DNA of 64,000 bases. Source: Salinivirga cyanobacteriivorans. Lineage in GTDB: Bacteria; Bacteroidota; Bacteroidia; Bacteroidales; Salinivirgaceae. The notes below the pieces were generated by a model, which was given only the letters and a program-made list of their open reading frames with translations, was not told where the DNA came from and did not search any database. Every line of letters begins with the position of its first letter. Position 1 is the first letter of the stretch. The stretch is from NCBI RefSeq assembly GCF_001443605.1, contig NZ_CP013118.1, positions 4,613,001 through 4,677,000 of the forward strand, read 5' to 3'. The translations under genes and the position numbers were made by a program. This document shows positions 46,849 through 56,176 of this stretch, one piece after another.

Positions 46849-47510
46849 GGGCAACCAGCATCAACCCAGGGGCAACGCCCCGGGCACATACCCACCGCAG
46901 AAAATCGCCGCGTTTGGCAGCAATTACCTGTAAAAAACTTATCATCGGCGAAACATCCCCCATCACACGCCCTAAAGGGCACCATCGCTCGCTAAACCCA
47001 GAACACCAATTCACCAATCACCTCACACTCTCACCTCACAACTCACCCAACCAACCGTCCACGCCCCGTAGGGGCAACCAGCATCAACCCAGGGGCAACG
47101 CCCCGGGCACATACCCACCGCAGAAAATCGCCGCGTTTGGCAGCAATTACCTGTAAAAAACTTATCATCGGCGAAACATCCCCCATCACACGCCCTAAAG
47201 GGCACCATCGCTCGCTAAACCCAGAACACCAATTCACCAATCACCTCACACTCTCACCTCACAACTCACCCAACCAACCGTCCACGCCCCGTAGGGGCAA
47301 CCAGCATCAAACCAGGGGCAACGCCCCGGGCACATACCCACCGCAGAAAATCGCCGCGTTTGGCAGCAATTACCTGTAAAAAACTTATCATCGGCGAAAC
47401 AACCCCCATCACACGCCCTAACTGAGGGCACCATCGCTCGCTAAACCCAAAAATTCACCAATCACCTCACACTCTCACCTTACAACTCACTCACCCAACC
47501 TGCCAACCCC
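46849..47510. repeat. Tandem repeat, three copies of a 223-bp unit
   Basis: Units begin at 46849, 47072 and 47295, an exact period of 223 bp. Copies 1 and 2 are nearly identical; copy 3 has scattered changes and degrades before the pdxH stop at 47513. The array is far more GC- and C-rich on the plus strand than its surroundings. Each unit contains hairpins: GGGGC-AAC-GCCCC, GCCCT-AA-AGGGC and, at the unit junctions, GCCCC-GTA-GGGGC. In copy 3 the second loop changes (AACTG) while its arms are kept. Open frames across the array repeat with the unit and are not considered genes. Confidence 0.93.
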
Positions 47511-47512
47511 AC

Positions 47513-48133
47513 TCACGGCTCCAGACGGTAGCGTATCCATTTCCCTTCACTTTTCTCAAACACAATACGGTCATTTAATCGGCTGGGCCTGCCTTGCCAA
47601 AACTCAACATAAAAAGGCTCAATGCCATATCCGCCCCAGCGGGCAGGTCGTTCTAATTGCTCATTACCTTTCAGCATTGTTTCATACCGCTGTTCCAGGT
47701 CAGCCCTGCTCTCAGCCTTTTGGCTTTGCAGGCTTGCTATTGCTGCCGCCCGCGATTCCGGTGGACGCGAATCAAAATAAGCATCGCTTTGCCCGGCTGA
47801 CAGGCGGGTTGCCGTACCTTCAATTCTGATTTGCCGTTCAAGTGCCGGCCAAAAAAAAGTAGCTGCTACCCGGTTATTTTTATTTATTTGCTGGCCTTTT
47901 CGACTATCGTAATCTGTAAAAAACATCAACCTGCCTTGTTCTATACCTTTGAGTAGCACCATACGACCGCTTACACGCCCATCTCCATTACTGGTAGACA
48001 AATGAAATGCATTATAGTCCGGCTGTTTGTTGGCCGCCGCTAACCAATATTCCACAGCTTCCATTGGCGAATCAGGCAAATCCTCAAAATCCAGGCTGTC
48101 TAAGTTATATTCTCTTCGGGAATTAATTTGCAT
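47513..48133 (-). CDS. pdxH: Pyridoxamine 5'-phosphate oxidase
   Basis: This 206-residue FMN enzyme makes pyridoxal 5'-phosphate. Typical blocks are present: GRMVLLKGIEQGRLMFFTDY with the FMN-binding Arg/Lys, RKGQQINKNNRVAATFFW, RQIRIEGTA, and the C-terminal EFWQGRPSRLNDRIVFE. The stop codon abuts the tandem repeat array, so its mRNA 3' end would run into the repeat hairpins. Confidence 0.96.
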   Translation of the reverse strand: MQINSRREYNLDSLDFEDLPDSPMEAVEYWLAAANKQPDYNAFHLSTSNGDGRVSGRMVLLKGIEQGRLMFFTDYDSRKGQQINKNNRVAATFFWPALERQIRIEGTATRLSAGQSDAYFDSRPPESRAAAIASLQSQKAESRADLEQRYETMLKGNEQLERPARWGGYGIEPFYVEFWQGRPSRLNDRIVFEKSEGKWIRYRLEP

Positions 48134-48324
48134 AGCTTTTTTTTAGACCAACATCTGCGCTTTGCTTTTGTTGCCAGTCTTGTGCTGCGCAAATATAATT
48201 ACAAGTTAAATGATTGGATATTCAACATTTTCAAAGTACAGCTGTTGTTTAGAATGATTATAAATGAATAAATGTTTAATCTGCTTATCGTTGGTAAAAC
48301 GATGAGAATTAAAAATCAATAACT

Positions 48325-49452
48325 ATGAAAATAGGGCTTTTAAGGGAACCCGATTTTGAACACCGCGTGGCACTTTTGCCCGAGGCAGTTCAAAAGTTGG
48401 AAAAAAAGGGACACCAGGTTTTATTTGAGCCTGATGCGGGAGCCAAAGCCTTTGCCCCCGATTCCGCCTATACCGAAAATGGCGCCGTTGCCACAAAGCG
48501 GACAGATATATTAAAAAATGCCGAACTCATATTAACCATTCAACCACTGCCGGTCAAAGAGCTGGATCATTTGCAAAAAGGACAGGTTGTGGTTGGTGTA
48601 TACAATCCTTTGGTAAACAAAGAACTTGTAAATCAATTTAAAGAAAAAGGCCTTACATTATTAAGCCTCGACAATCTACCTCGAACCACGCGTGCTCAGG
48701 CCATGGATATTTTATCATCGATGGCCACCGTAGCCGGATACAAAAGTGTACTTGAGGCGGCCAACCGAGTACCGCGCTTTTTCCCCATGTTTATGTCGGC
48801 AGCCGGAACCATAAAACCTGCAAAAATGCTTATTCTCGGTGCAGGAGTAGCTGGTTTGCAGGCTATAGGCACAGCTCGCAAACTTGGTGCTGTGGTTGAG
48901 GTTTTCGATGTGCGTGCAGCTGTTAAAGAAGAGGTACAATCGCTCGGAGGCAAATTCATTGAGGTTGAAGGTGCCAAAGATGATAAAGATGCAGGAGGTT
49001 ATGCCGTAGAGCAATCAGATGATTTTAAAAACCGGCAGCAAGAGAAAATTCAGGAGCATGCCATTAAATCTGATGTCATTATTACAACCGCTCAAATACC
49101 CGGTAAGCCTGCTCCAAAGCTTATTACCAAAGCATCAATCGAGCAAATGAAACCCGGATCGGTCATCATCGATATTGCCGCATCAAGCGGAGGTAATACC
49201 GAACTTACCCAGGACAACAAAGTAGTGAACCACAATGGCGTAATGATCGTGGGTAACTCACAAATATCTTCAGATATGGCTGACGATGCATCCCGTATGT
49301 TTGGCAATAATGTCATCAACTTTCTGGAAATTCTCACTGGCGAAAACAGTGCGCTGAAACTTAATTTTGAAGACGACATCATTGCTGGTTGCACCATTAC
49401 CCATGAGGGAGATTTAATAAGTGAACGCATTCGAAAAGCATATAAAAATTAA
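48325..49452 (+). CDS. pntAA: NAD(P) transhydrogenase alpha subunit, part 1 (NAD-binding)
   Basis: This 375-residue soluble domain I of the proton-translocating transhydrogenase binds NAD(H). The N-terminal KIGLLREPDFEHRVALLPE block and the Rossmann motif LILGAGVAGLQAIGTARKLG are diagnostic. The second half of the alpha subunit is a separate gene 6 bp downstream, so this is the three-gene (split alpha) arrangement. Confidence 0.96.
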   Translation: MKIGLLREPDFEHRVALLPEAVQKLEKKGHQVLFEPDAGAKAFAPDSAYTENGAVATKRTDILKNAELILTIQPLPVKELDHLQKGQVVVGVYNPLVNKELVNQFKEKGLTLLSLDNLPRTTRAQAMDILSSMATVAGYKSVLEAANRVPRFFPMFMSAAGTIKPAKMLILGAGVAGLQAIGTARKLGAVVEVFDVRAAVKEEVQSLGGKFIEVEGAKDDKDAGGYAVEQSDDFKNRQQEKIQEHAIKSDVIITTAQIPGKPAPKLITKASIEQMKPGSVIIDIAASSGGNTELTQDNKVVNHNGVMIVGNSQISSDMADDASRMFGNNVINFLEILTGENSALKLNFEDDIIAGCTITHEGDLISERIRKAYKN

Positions 49453-49458
49453 ATTGAT

Positions 49459-49770
49459 ATGGAAGCTATTCTGGAATTTTTCTTTACCTATCGCGAAGCA
49501 ATTTTCATCATCATACTATCAATATTTCTTGGTATTGAAGTAATTTCCAATGTGCCGGCCGTATTGCACACGCCGCTTATGTCGGGTGCCAATGCCATTC
49601 ATGGTGTGGTAATAATCGGGGCCATTATTGTAATGGGTCATGCCGAAGAAACAATTGCCTTTATTCTGGGGTTTTTGGCCGTAGTGCTGGGTACGCTCAA
49701 TGTAGTAGGCGGATTTGTGGTAACCCATCGCATGTTGGATATGTTCAACAAAAAAAAGAAGAAACAATAA
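49459..49770 (+). CDS. pntAB: NAD(P) transhydrogenase alpha subunit, part 2 (membrane)
   Basis: This 103-residue membrane segment of the split alpha subunit has three to four helices (IFIIILSIFLGIEVISNVP, then HGVVIIGAIIVMGHAEE). Together with PntB it forms the proton channel. It lies 6 bp after pntAA and 43 bp before pntB, and its last residues are a Lys-rich tail. Confidence 0.94.
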   Translation: MEAILEFFFTYREAIFIIILSIFLGIEVISNVPAVLHTPLMSGANAIHGVVIIGAIIVMGHAEETIAFILGFLAVVLGTLNVVGGFVVTHRMLDMFNKKKKKQ

Positions 49771-49813
49771 ACGTAGTTAATCAACAGCTTGTTTAAAAGC
49801 CAAATCAAAAGGT

Positions 49814-51265
49814 ATGAACGAAGTATTTAAACTAACAGAAAATATATCATTTACACTTGGAGATGCATTGCTCGAGCTAATTTATGTAATTGCATCGGTG
49901 TTGTTTATTATAGGATTAAAAATGCTAAGTAGCCCCAAAACAGCCAAGCGCGGAAATCTTTGGGCTGCTTTGGGTATGGTAATGGCCATTATTGCCACCA
50001 TATCGCTGCATGAAATGGATGGCGAACCCATCAAAAATATAGGCTGGATCATTGGAGCCATAGCCCTTGGGACTGTTATAGGCTGGGCCATAGCAGTAAA
50101 GGTCAAAATGACCGCTATGCCACAGTTGGTCTCGTTTTTTAACGGAATGGGTGGTGCCAGTGCCGCACTAATATCGCTCATGGAATTTCCACATCTTGCC
50201 CATGGCAGTGCGCTTGTGGCAATGCATACCGGCGAAGTACTGGCCATTCTGCTTGGTTTAATGATCGGAAGTGTATCGTTTGCCGGTAGTATGATTGCCT
50301 TTGGAAAACTCGATGGCCGAATAAAAGATATTCGTGCTTCAGCGCTGCGTGTAATTAATCTCATATTTTTAGCTGTGCTCATCGGCTTTATTGTTTACAT
50401 TATGACACGCGGAGAAGCCAGTCCGGCAGAATTAATGCCTGCCATATATCTCATGTTGGCCATTAGTCTTATTTACGGAGTATCTTTTGTAATGCCAATT
50501 GGTGGAGCCGATATGCCCGTAGTTATTTCACTGCTGAACTCATTTACAGGAGTTGCCGCAGCTATGGGTGGTTTTCTTTATGATAATCAGGCCATGCTTA
50601 CCGGAGGTATACTGGTTGGTTCGGCCGGTACCATACTCACCATTTTAATGTGTCGTGCCATGAACCGTTCGCTTACCAATGTGATTTTAGGTGCATTTGG
50701 TGGCGGTGGAGCAGCTGCAGGACAGGAAGGCGGTACAGTAAAAGAAATATCGCTGAGCGATGCCGCTGTGCTGCTCAACTATTCGCAAAAGATATACATT
50801 ATTCCCGGTTATGGATTGGCCGTTGCACAGGCACAGCACCTTGTGAACGAAATGTCGAAAATGCTCGAGCGCAATGGGGTAGAAGTGAAGTTTGGTATTC
50901 ACTCAGTTGCCGGCCGCATGCCCGGACACATGAATGTGCTGCTTGCTGAGGCAGATGTGCCATACGAAAAACTCATAGAAGAGCGCGATGCCAGCGAAGA
51001 AATGTCATCGACCGATGTGGCTGTGGTTATTGGTGCCAATGATGTGGTAAACCCAGCTGCTGAAGAAGATCCCTCAAGTCCCATTTATGGAATGCCCATA
51101 ATACGTGCCGGACAGGCCAAAAACATCATTGTAATGAAACGTGGAATGGGAAAAGGATATGCTGCCATCGAAAACAGCCTTTTCTACAACGATAAAACAA
51201 GAATGCTCTTTGGTAATGCCAAAGATTCGCTGCAAAAACTGATAGAAGAGATCAAAGCATTGTAG
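49814..51265 (+). CDS. pntB: NAD(P) transhydrogenase beta subunit
   Basis: This 483-residue subunit has about nine N-terminal membrane helices and a C-terminal NADP(H)-binding domain III (about 300-483; IIPGYGLAVAQAQHLVNEM, HSVAGRMPGHMNVLLAEA and the GANDVVNPAA loop). The complex uses the ion gradient to make NADPH from NADH. It is the last gene of pntAA-pntAB-pntB, followed by a strong hairpin. Confidence 0.97.
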   Translation: MNEVFKLTENISFTLGDALLELIYVIASVLFIIGLKMLSSPKTAKRGNLWAALGMVMAIIATISLHEMDGEPIKNIGWIIGAIALGTVIGWAIAVKVKMTAMPQLVSFFNGMGGASAALISLMEFPHLAHGSALVAMHTGEVLAILLGLMIGSVSFAGSMIAFGKLDGRIKDIRASALRVINLIFLAVLIGFIVYIMTRGEASPAELMPAIYLMLAISLIYGVSFVMPIGGADMPVVISLLNSFTGVAAAMGGFLYDNQAMLTGGILVGSAGTILTILMCRAMNRSLTNVILGAFGGGGAAAGQEGGTVKEISLSDAAVLLNYSQKIYIIPGYGLAVAQAQHLVNEMSKMLERNGVEVKFGIHSVAGRMPGHMNVLLAEADVPYEKLIEERDASEEMSSTDVAVVIGANDVVNPAAEEDPSSPIYGMPIIRAGQAKNIIVMKRGMGKGYAAIENSLFYNDKTRMLFGNAKDSLQKLIEEIKAL

Positions 51266-51288
51266 TCCATTGAAAAAACTATATTTTA

Positions 51289-51337
51289 ATGCGCAACAAT
51301 AGCCGGCTTTCGGGCTTGTTCTTGTTGCGCATTTTTA
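51289..51337 (+). terminator. Terminator of the pnt operon
   Basis: An 11-bp stem ATGCGCAACAA/TTGTTGCGCAT (51289-51299 with 51322-51332) has an inner AGCC/GGCT-type arm and a T-rich tail. Confidence 0.82.
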
Positions 51338-51450
51338 AATTAAGCCCATTCTTTTTACAACTAATACCGATTTAAAGTGTCTAAATTTATGATGGCAATG
51401 TTTTTTTAATGAAGTTTTATTGATAATAATCTTATACAACTCCATAATTG

Positions 51451-51472
51451 ATAACCTTTTGGAAAAGGTTAT
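51451..51472. promoter_or_regulatory. Perfect palindrome upstream of nfo, possible operator
   Basis: ATAACCTTTT (51451-51460) and its exact complement AAAAGGTTAT (51463-51472) are two bases apart, about 50 bases before the nfo ATG. There is no T run, so an operator is more likely than a terminator. The protein that might bind it is not known. Confidence 0.45.
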
Positions 51473-51523
51473 TGAATAACAGGGCCATCCGTAGAAAAAA
51501 ATATCAATACTAAATATAGTAAA

Positions 51524-52363
51524 ATGAAATACATAGGTGCACATGTAAGCGCAGCCGGAGGTGTAGAAAATGCGCCAGACAACGCAGCAGCAATAGGCGC
51601 AACAGCTTTTGCGCTTTTTACAAAAAACCAACGACAATGGCAAGCCAAACCGCTTAGCGATAAAAATATTGAAGGTTTTAAAGCCCGTTGCGAAGCATTG
51701 GGGTATGGTGCCGGACAAATTTTACCACACGACAGCTATCTCATAAATCTTGGGCACCCCGAGGCAGCGGGGCTTGAGAAATCGCGCAATGCTTTTTTAG
51801 ATGAAATGCAACGTTGTGAGCAGTTGGGCATCGACAGGTTAAATTTTCATCCCGGTTCGCATCTTAAAAAAACATCAGTTACGGCCTGCCTTAGTACTAT
51901 AGCAGAATCGGTCAACCTGGCCCTTGAAAAAACAAACGGCGTTACAGCTGTTATAGAAAATACTGCAGGCCAGGGCACAAACCTCGGGTATAGTTTCGAA
52001 CAAATAACTGAAATTATTGACCAGGTCGAAGATAAAACAAGGGTAGGAGTGTGTATCGATACCTGCCATGGTTTTGCAGCTGGTTACGATTTTAGTACGG
52101 CCGATGGTTACGATAAGCTATGGAAAGAGTTCGAAGATTTTATAGGATTCCAGTACCTCAAAGGCATGCACCTGAACGATGCTAAAAAGGAACTCGCCAG
52201 TCGCGTTGATCGCCATGCCCCGCTGGGCGAAGGTTTTATTGGCGCTAAAGGCTTTGAGCGTATCATGAATGATTCACGAATAAAAAATATCCCGCTAATA
52301 CTGGAAACACCAGAGCCGGAGCGTTGGAATGCGGAAATTAAAATGCTGAAAGAAATGATATGA
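51524..52363 (+). CDS. nfo: Endonuclease IV
   Basis: This 279-residue Zn-dependent AP endonuclease acts in base excision repair. The N-terminal [16 protein letters not shown] block, the NFHPGSHL and IENTAGQG segments, [13 protein letters not shown] and the C-terminal LILETPEPE contain the metal ligands. It is 72 bp upstream of the propeller-PP2C gene; co-transcription is possible. Confidence 0.97.
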   Translation: MKYIGAHVSAAGGVENAPDNAAAIGATAFALFTKNQRQWQAKPLSDKNIEGFKARCEALGYGAGQILPHDSYLINLGHPEAAGLEKSRNAFLDEMQRCEQLGIDRLNFHPGSHLKKTSVTACLSTIAESVNLALEKTNGVTAVIENTAGQGTNLGYSFEQITEIIDQVEDKTRVGVCIDTCHGFAAGYDFSTADGYDKLWKEFEDFIGFQYLKGMHLNDAKKELASRVDRHAPLGEGFIGAKGFERIMNDSRIKNIPLILETPEPERWNAEIKMLKEMI

Positions 52364-52435
52364 TAATTCTCCACTTTATTATTGGCCGGAGGTTCTTTAG
52401 AATAGCCATTTTTTATTATTTTTAAAGAAAAAAGA

Positions 52436-55400
52436 TTGAATCGTCTCCTTATAGTCATATCAACGCTATTTATTTTTCAGATAACTTCAGCCAATTCGCT
52501 ACTGGAGAAGGGATTTCCGTATATACGTAATTTCGATCTTTCCGATCTGAGCAGCAATTTGCAAAATTGGATGTCGGTACAAACACCAAATGGTTATATT
52601 TATGTGGCCAATAGCTCACGCCTTTTCGAATTCGATGGACTGAACTGGAATACATATTCATTGCCGAATAACAGTGCCTTGCGCGCTTTGGAAACTGATA
52701 CTTCTGGCCGGGTCTATGTGGGGGGGACACGCGAGTTTGGCTATTTCTATCCCGATCAATATGGTCGGTTAAACTATTACTCACTTTCAGATCAACTCGA
52801 TACGATCGATTTTGAATCGGTGTGGCGCGTGTTGAAAACTTCAAACGGCATTTATTATGTGGCAGGACGCAAACATATTTTCAAATATACCAATACCCGG
52901 CTACAAATGGTCGTAGCCCCACCCGCAATTGGCGATTTCAGGGCATCGGTTATCAATGATGAAATTCTGTTTTATGATGTGAATGCCGGCTTCGGAAAAG
53001 TTGTAAACGATACCATGCGCGTATACCGCGACGCCCTTTTACCGCCTGACCACACGGTCTATTTTTTTATGCCCGGAAAAACCAATAATATCATTGCCGG
53101 AGTGCGCCAACAAGGGTTATTTCACTATACACCGCAAACAAAACTTATTTCATGGGAAGCATCCCTTAAATTGTCCAAAGAAAATATAAAATATAATTCG
53201 GTGGGGCCTGCAGGCAATCATTGGATAAAACCAGTGTCTGGAGAACTAAACAGGTTGCTTAAAAAAGCCGTTACCTATTATGCTGTCAGCCATAAACACA
53301 ATTATTACATTGCCACCTTGCGAAAGGGCCTTATAATTGTCGATCATGAGTTTAATATAATCAACAATTACCGTAAAAAATACGGTATTACAAGCGATGC
53401 AGTATACCACATACAGGTCGATAAACAAGAAAACCTGTGGCTTACTGGCGAAATGGGACTCTCTTTTGTACGTTACAGACATCCGTTTCGCTATTTCGAT
53501 GAATTGAATAAAATAAATGGCGTTACCATCTCGGTTAAATCATATCGCAATGAGGTTTTCCTTGGAACCACGCAAGGCCTTTTTTCTATCACTCAGAATA
53601 AGGGGCGCTTTGGATATATTCACGATTTATATCTCGTTACCGATGAATATACCTATGTGCTCGATATTGAACCAATACCAAACCATCCCGATAACCTCAT
53701 ATTTAGTAGCTTACGCGACATCGTTTTGCTCAACCATAAGACCGGCAGGGTGCAGTCAATTGCATCATTTTACGGAACCTATGATGTTGAAAAAGTCCCG
53801 TTTGCCGATGACATATTTCTACTGGGGCACACAGAAGGAATTGGAGCCATAAAATTGAAAATAAATTCCCACGGAACTGCTGTGGCAAAGCGGCTTCACA
53901 GCTTTCAAAACTTTGAAGAAAATGTCAGGAAAATGGTATTTGACAATGAAAAAAGGTTGTGGGTAACTACAGGCTACAACGGGGTCTTCAGACTTGACCT
54001 TGATGCAAATTTACAGGTGCAGTCCATAAAAAAATACAGCAAGGCCAATGGACTACCCTTCAATGATAAAAATGTACCCTATTTTACAGACGATACCCTT
54101 TTTATGGCCACAAGGGCAGGAGTAATGTGGTATGATAAGCGTACCGAAACTTTTAAACCATATGCTGACCTTTATGAAGCGCCTGTATTTGATACTGTTA
54201 TGATCAATACTGTGCTGCCTACAGCAGATAAAATCTGGTTTGGACTTAATAAAGGCGTTATGTATTTCGACAGAATCAATCGCCGCATTGAAAAAACCGC
54301 TTTTCGCAGATTATCAAATCATGGTACCGAAGGGATCGATAAAGATGAAAATGGCAACATTTGGCTGGCCAGTTTAAATCAGGCCATTGCCATCGATACC
54401 ACTTTCCTTTTTGAACAATATATGAAGGTGCCCCTGATGTTCCGAAAGGTGACCTTCGGAGAAGATTCACTTATGGCGCTGCCCACTTTTAAAGTTTACC
54501 GCAGTAGTGCATTGAAGCTGGGTGAAATTCCTTTTAGCCACAATTCCCTGCAGGCGCAATTGGCGTGTCCCGCATACCAGTCGCTGGACGATATGCAGTT
54601 TTCTTATAAGCTAAAAGGATTGAGTAACAAATGGAGCGCCTGGAATAATGAAAGTACAATTGACTTTTCATATCTGCCCGGAGGCGAGTATCAATTAATC
54701 GTAAAAGCGCGTGATGCCAATAACCAGGTAATTGGTACAGCCAGCGCCCGGTTTTCCATTGCTCCACCATATTACCTCACAGCATGGGCAATCGCAATTT
54801 ATATTGTTTTGGCTGCCTTAATTATTTATGCTGCCATTCATTTTAATAGCAGGAGACTCCAGTCTGATAAGAAAAAGCTGCAAAAACGTATTAATGATGC
54901 AATTGCAACTGTGCAACAACAAAAAGAAGAGCTTGAACTGCAAACGCAACATCTGGCAATAACCAATAAAGAACTCGAAAAGTTGTCCATTGTTGCAGAA
55001 TATACCGATAATGCAGTGGCCATAATGGATGGTAAAGGCTACTATCAGTGGATCAATAAGGGCTTTACCCGCATGTATGGCTATGAGTTTGATGAGCTTT
55101 TACAGGACCAGGACAGGGAAAAGATCGGTAAACATGCAAACCTCAGAATGAACGATTTAATAAACATCTGGTTTGGTGATAAAAAACCCATTATTTATGA
55201 ATCGCTCAATAAATGTAAAGACGGTTCTGAAATATGGGTACAAACAGCACTGACACCAATTCTCGATAGTGAAGGTAATGTAGACAAGCTTATTACCATC
55301 GATACCGATATACGAAAACTTAAAGAGGCAGAGCAAGAAATTCAGCAACAGCGCGATGAAATACGCAGTCAGAGAGATATTGCAGTAAAACAACGCGATG

Positions 55401-56176
55401 AAATCAGGCAACAGAAGCAGGAGATTACAGACTCCATTCATTATGCCCAACGTATACAAGAAGCTTTATTCCCATCAACACAAACACTTTCGAAGGTGTT
55501 TAAAGAGAATTTTGTATTCGATTTGCCCCGCGATATTGTGTCCGGCGACTTTTATTGGGTGCACCAAAGTGATGATGTTGCTTTGCTGGCCGTGGCCGAT
55601 TGTACCGGACACGGAGTACCGGGCGCTTTTATGAGCCTCATCGGGTTAAACTTTTTGAACGAAATTGTTATTTCTGAAGGCATCAAACAGCCCGATAAGG
55701 TGCTGAATAGCCTCAGAACTAAAATAATAAATGCACTACGACAATCAAGTCGTGTAGGTGATAACAAAGATGGGATGGATATTGCCCTCATAAGCTATGA
55801 TGCCAACAAACGCAAGCTTAGCTATGCCGGAGCCAATAATGTAGCTCTGGTTAAACGCAATGAAGAGCTTATTGAACTGGAACCCGATAAAATGCCCATA
55901 AGTATTTTCAGAGATATTCAAATACCTTTTAAACTGAAATCGTTAGAAACCAAACCTGGCGATATGCTTTACATGTTCAGCGATGGCTATACCGATCAGT
56001 TTGGGGGTACAAAAGGAAAGAAATTCAAAACGGTTAATTTCAGAAAACTGATATTAACCTTGCCACAGCATGACCTTGAAAAACAAGAGCACATGGTGGT
56101 TGAGCGTTTTAAATCCTGGAAAGGAGATACTGATCAAATTGATGATGTATTGGTTGTAGGAGTCAAGTTGGTTTAA
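52436..56176 (+). CDS. Propeller-PAS-PP2C (SpoIIE-like) sensor phosphatase
   Basis: This 1246-residue membrane sensor starts at a TTG codon that begins a clear signal peptide (NRLLIVISTLFIFQITSANS); no better in-frame ATG is near. A periplasmic beta-propeller region runs to about 700, then a Y_Y_Y-like domain (to about 778), one membrane helix (about 780-802), a coiled coil, a PAS domain (about 850-965), a second coiled coil rich in Gln/Glu, and a SpoIIE-type PP2C domain (about 998-1246). Metal-binding Asp motifs are intact: SGDFYW, ADCTGHGVPGAFMS, DGMDIAL, FSDGYTDQ and QIDDVLVVGV. It should dephosphorylate a Ser/Thr-phosphorylated partner in the cytoplasm. SiaC-like proteins are candidates. 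Its stop overlaps the next start. Confidence 0.9.
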   Translation: MNRLLIVISTLFIFQITSANSLLEKGFPYIRNFDLSDLSSNLQNWMSVQTPNGYIYVANSSRLFEFDGLNWNTYSLPNNSALRALETDTSGRVYVGGTREFGYFYPDQYGRLNYYSLSDQLDTIDFESVWRVLKTSNGIYYVAGRKHIFKYTNTRLQMVVAPPAIGDFRASVINDEILFYDVNAGFGKVVNDTMRVYRDALLPPDHTVYFFMPGKTNNIIAGVRQQGLFHYTPQTKLISWEASLKLSKENIKYNSVGPAGNHWIKPVSGELNRLLKKAVTYYAVSHKHNYYIATLRKGLIIVDHEFNIINNYRKKYGITSDAVYHIQVDKQENLWLTGEMGLSFVRYRHPFRYFDELNKINGVTISVKSYRNEVFLGTTQGLFSITQNKGRFGYIHDLYLVTDEYTYVLDIEPIPNHPDNLIFSSLRDIVLLNHKTGRVQSIASFYGTYDVEKVPFADDIFLLGHTEGIGAIKLKINSHGTAVAKRLHSFQNFEENVRKMVFDNEKRLWVTTGYNGVFRLDLDANLQVQSIKKYSKANGLPFNDKNVPYFTDDTLFMATRAGVMWYDKRTETFKPYADLYEAPVFDTVMINTVLPTADKIWFGLNKGVMYFDRINRRIEKTAFRRLSNHGTEGIDKDENGNIWLASLNQAIAIDTTFLFEQYMKVPLMFRKVTFGEDSLMALPTFKVYRSSALKLGEIPFSHNSLQAQLACPAYQSLDDMQFSYKLKGLSNKWSAWNNESTIDFSYLPGGEYQLIVKARDANNQVIGTASARFSIAPPYYLTAWAIAIYIVLAALIIYAAIHFNSRRLQSDKKKLQKRINDAIATVQQQKEELELQTQHLAITNKELEKLSIVAEYTDNAVAIMDGKGYYQWINKGFTRMYGYEFDELLQDQDREKIGKHANLRMNDLINIWFGDKKPIIYESLNKCKDGSEIWVQTALTPILDSEGNVDKLITIDTDIRKLKEAEQEIQQQRDEIRSQRDIAVKQRDEIRQQKQEITDSIHYAQRIQEALFPSTQTLSKVFKENFVFDLPRDIVSGDFYWVHQSDDVALLAVADCTGHGVPGAFMSLIGLNFLNEIVISEGIKQPDKVLNSLRTKIINALRQSSRVGDNKDGMDIALISYDANKRKLSYAGANNVALVKRNEELIELEPDKMPISIFRDIQIPFKLKSLETKPGDMLYMFSDGYTDQFGGTKGKKFKTVNFRKLILTLPQHDLEKQEHMVVERFKSWKGDTDQIDDVLVVGVKLV

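Noticed and set aside
46718-47434. Several overlapping ORFs of 60-117 codons on both strands across the tandem array.
   Set aside because: They recur with the 223-bp unit and reflect the absence of stop codons in a C-rich repeat; there is no start context and no independent coding signal.
46849-47510. Possible CRISPR array.
   Set aside because: The unit is 223 bp with no short repeat/unique spacer structure, and no cas genes are present.
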